Origin: Algoriphagus lutimaris
Lineage (GTDB): Bacteria; Bacteroidota; Bacteroidia; Cytophagales; Cyclobacteriaceae
NCBI RefSeq assembly: GCF_017051705.1
Contig: NZ_JAFIDJ010000001.1
Coordinates: forward strand, 1,130,848-1,194,847
Length of the DNA stretch: 64,000 nt
Reading direction: 5' to 3'
Part shown: piece by piece, positions 63,461 through 64,000 of the stretch
Layout: each line of letters opens with the position of its first letter
Position numbering within the stretch: the stretch's first letter is position 1
Notes under the pieces: model-generated
Database searches by the model: none
Told to the model about the DNA's origin: nothing
Seen by the model: the letters and a program-made list of their open reading frames with translations, nothing else
Position numbers and translations under genes: made by a program

Positions 63461-64000
63461 TTAAAGCCTGGTGATGGTAATATGCTTGAATTCAACTTTG
63501 GCATTTCCACCGCTATGTACTTGAATACCAATGACCCCTTTAGATGGAATTTCAGAATCCAATTCGAAATATTCAGTGGTTTTAATCCCATTGATATACA
63601 GCTCGTGCTTGTTTCCTATACATCTAATAATATAGCTATTCCAGCCATCTTCATTAAGAAGATGTTTTAGCGTGCTTAGATCACCTCCAACCAGCTTACC
63701 CCTCCGGTGCTCGTCATAGATATCTCCCCAATACCCCTTTCCTATATCAGCCTGATACCCGATGATTTTATTCTCTTCGATGATGGATCGGTACTGAATT
63801 CCACTGTTAATTAGACCAGTACTGTGGTCACCGGTTAAGCGGAAAAGAGCTCGGAATTCAAAATCTTCAAAACTCTCGGTGGTACGTAAGTAAGTGTTTG
63901 TTGGGATATTGATAATTCCATTGCCTCCAGTTATGACGCTATCCACCACGGACCAATATTTTCCGTTTTCTGGATTAACAGCTTCCCAACCATTTAAAGA
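63461..64000 (-). CDS. DUF1080 (3-keto-disaccharide hydrolase-like) protein, cut by the window edge
   Basis: The reading frame runs off the right edge; 179 codons plus the stop are visible. It begins SLNGWEAVNPENGKYWSVVDSVITGG, the standard DUF1080 strand pattern, so the true N-terminus, probably with a signal sequence, lies beyond 64000. The concanavalin-like fold continues to KVEFKHITITRL at the C-terminus. Members of this family include 3-keto-glycoside hydrolases. It is next to a PVC-type dehydrogenase, a frequent pairing in sugar-degrading clusters. Confidence 0.9.
   Translation of the reverse strand, partial: SLNGWEAVNPENGKYWSVVDSVITGGNGIINIPTNTYLRTTESFEDFEFRALFRLTGDHSTGLINSGIQYRSIIEENKIIGYQADIGKGYWGDIYDEHRRGKLVGGDLSTLKHLLNEDGWNSYIIRCIGNKHELYINGIKTTEYFELDSEIPSKGVIGIQVHSGGNAKVEFKHITITRL

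Overview
The window looks like a chromosomal segment of a Bacteroidota bacterium, most probably order Cytophagales, family Cyclobacteriaceae (Algoriphagus-like). This is inferred from gene content: a 287-residue RpoD of the Bacteroidota type, BshB1, START-like, DUF349 and DUF5686 proteins, and SusC-style regulatory-like N-termini. Shine-Dalgarno sequences are absent and spacers are AT-rich. No sequence search was possible, so the taxon is inferred from recognised families.

Left half (about 1-34.5 kb) is mostly housekeeping and mostly on the minus strand. It holds a tRNA-Thr next to a GIY-YIG gene cut by the window edge, then DUF349 and YqgE genes, a trxB-M23 peptidase-bshB1 cluster, and START-like/lptF-like/rpsO/pnp/rpoD. 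Next come tRNA-Met followed by two intact and one broken copy of a GIY-YIG gene in tandem, an Nramp-like transporter, a DUF5060/DUF4038 glycoside hydrolase, and thrS-infC-rpmI-rplT. A decayed outer-membrane-protein gene (20.3-20.8 kb), a DUF5686 protein, several oxidoreductases, a HerA-like ATPase, dapD and a glycosyltransferase complete this half.

At 34.57-34.88 kb lies an AT-rich 314-bp spacer with one perfect and three near-perfect DnaA boxes. Genes to its left run mainly leftward and genes to its right mainly rightward, so it is a candidate replication origin. It also carries two copies of TTTAG-N6-CTAAA, likely operators for the DtxR-family regulator that opens the next operon. That operon is tightly coupled: regulator, metal-binding lipoprotein, ATPase, permease fused to a DtxR-like domain, second permease, thioredoxin-like protein and mnmE.

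From 41.4 to 52.8 kb is a defence island. It holds a pentapeptide-repeat protein with a TIR-like C-terminal domain and a type I restriction-modification operon, hsdM-hsdS-rloC-hsdR. The third gene is an RloC/PrrC-type anticodon nuclease with a zinc hook and an R-x3-E...H catalytic set. An acidic unknown protein coupled to hsdR, another small unknown and an HNH endonuclease follow.

From 52.8 to 60.2 kb, genes (two small unknowns, topB, an esterase) are separated by long repeat-rich spacers. These contain at least eight copies of a REP-like element, a roughly 205-bp tandem array of it, a 14-unit degenerate 21-bp repeat, and hairpins sharing a TCTTC loop. The right end holds a large lipoprotein with a PVC-type dehydrogenase domain, HEAT-like region and cytochrome c domain, followed by a DUF1080 protein cut by the window edge.
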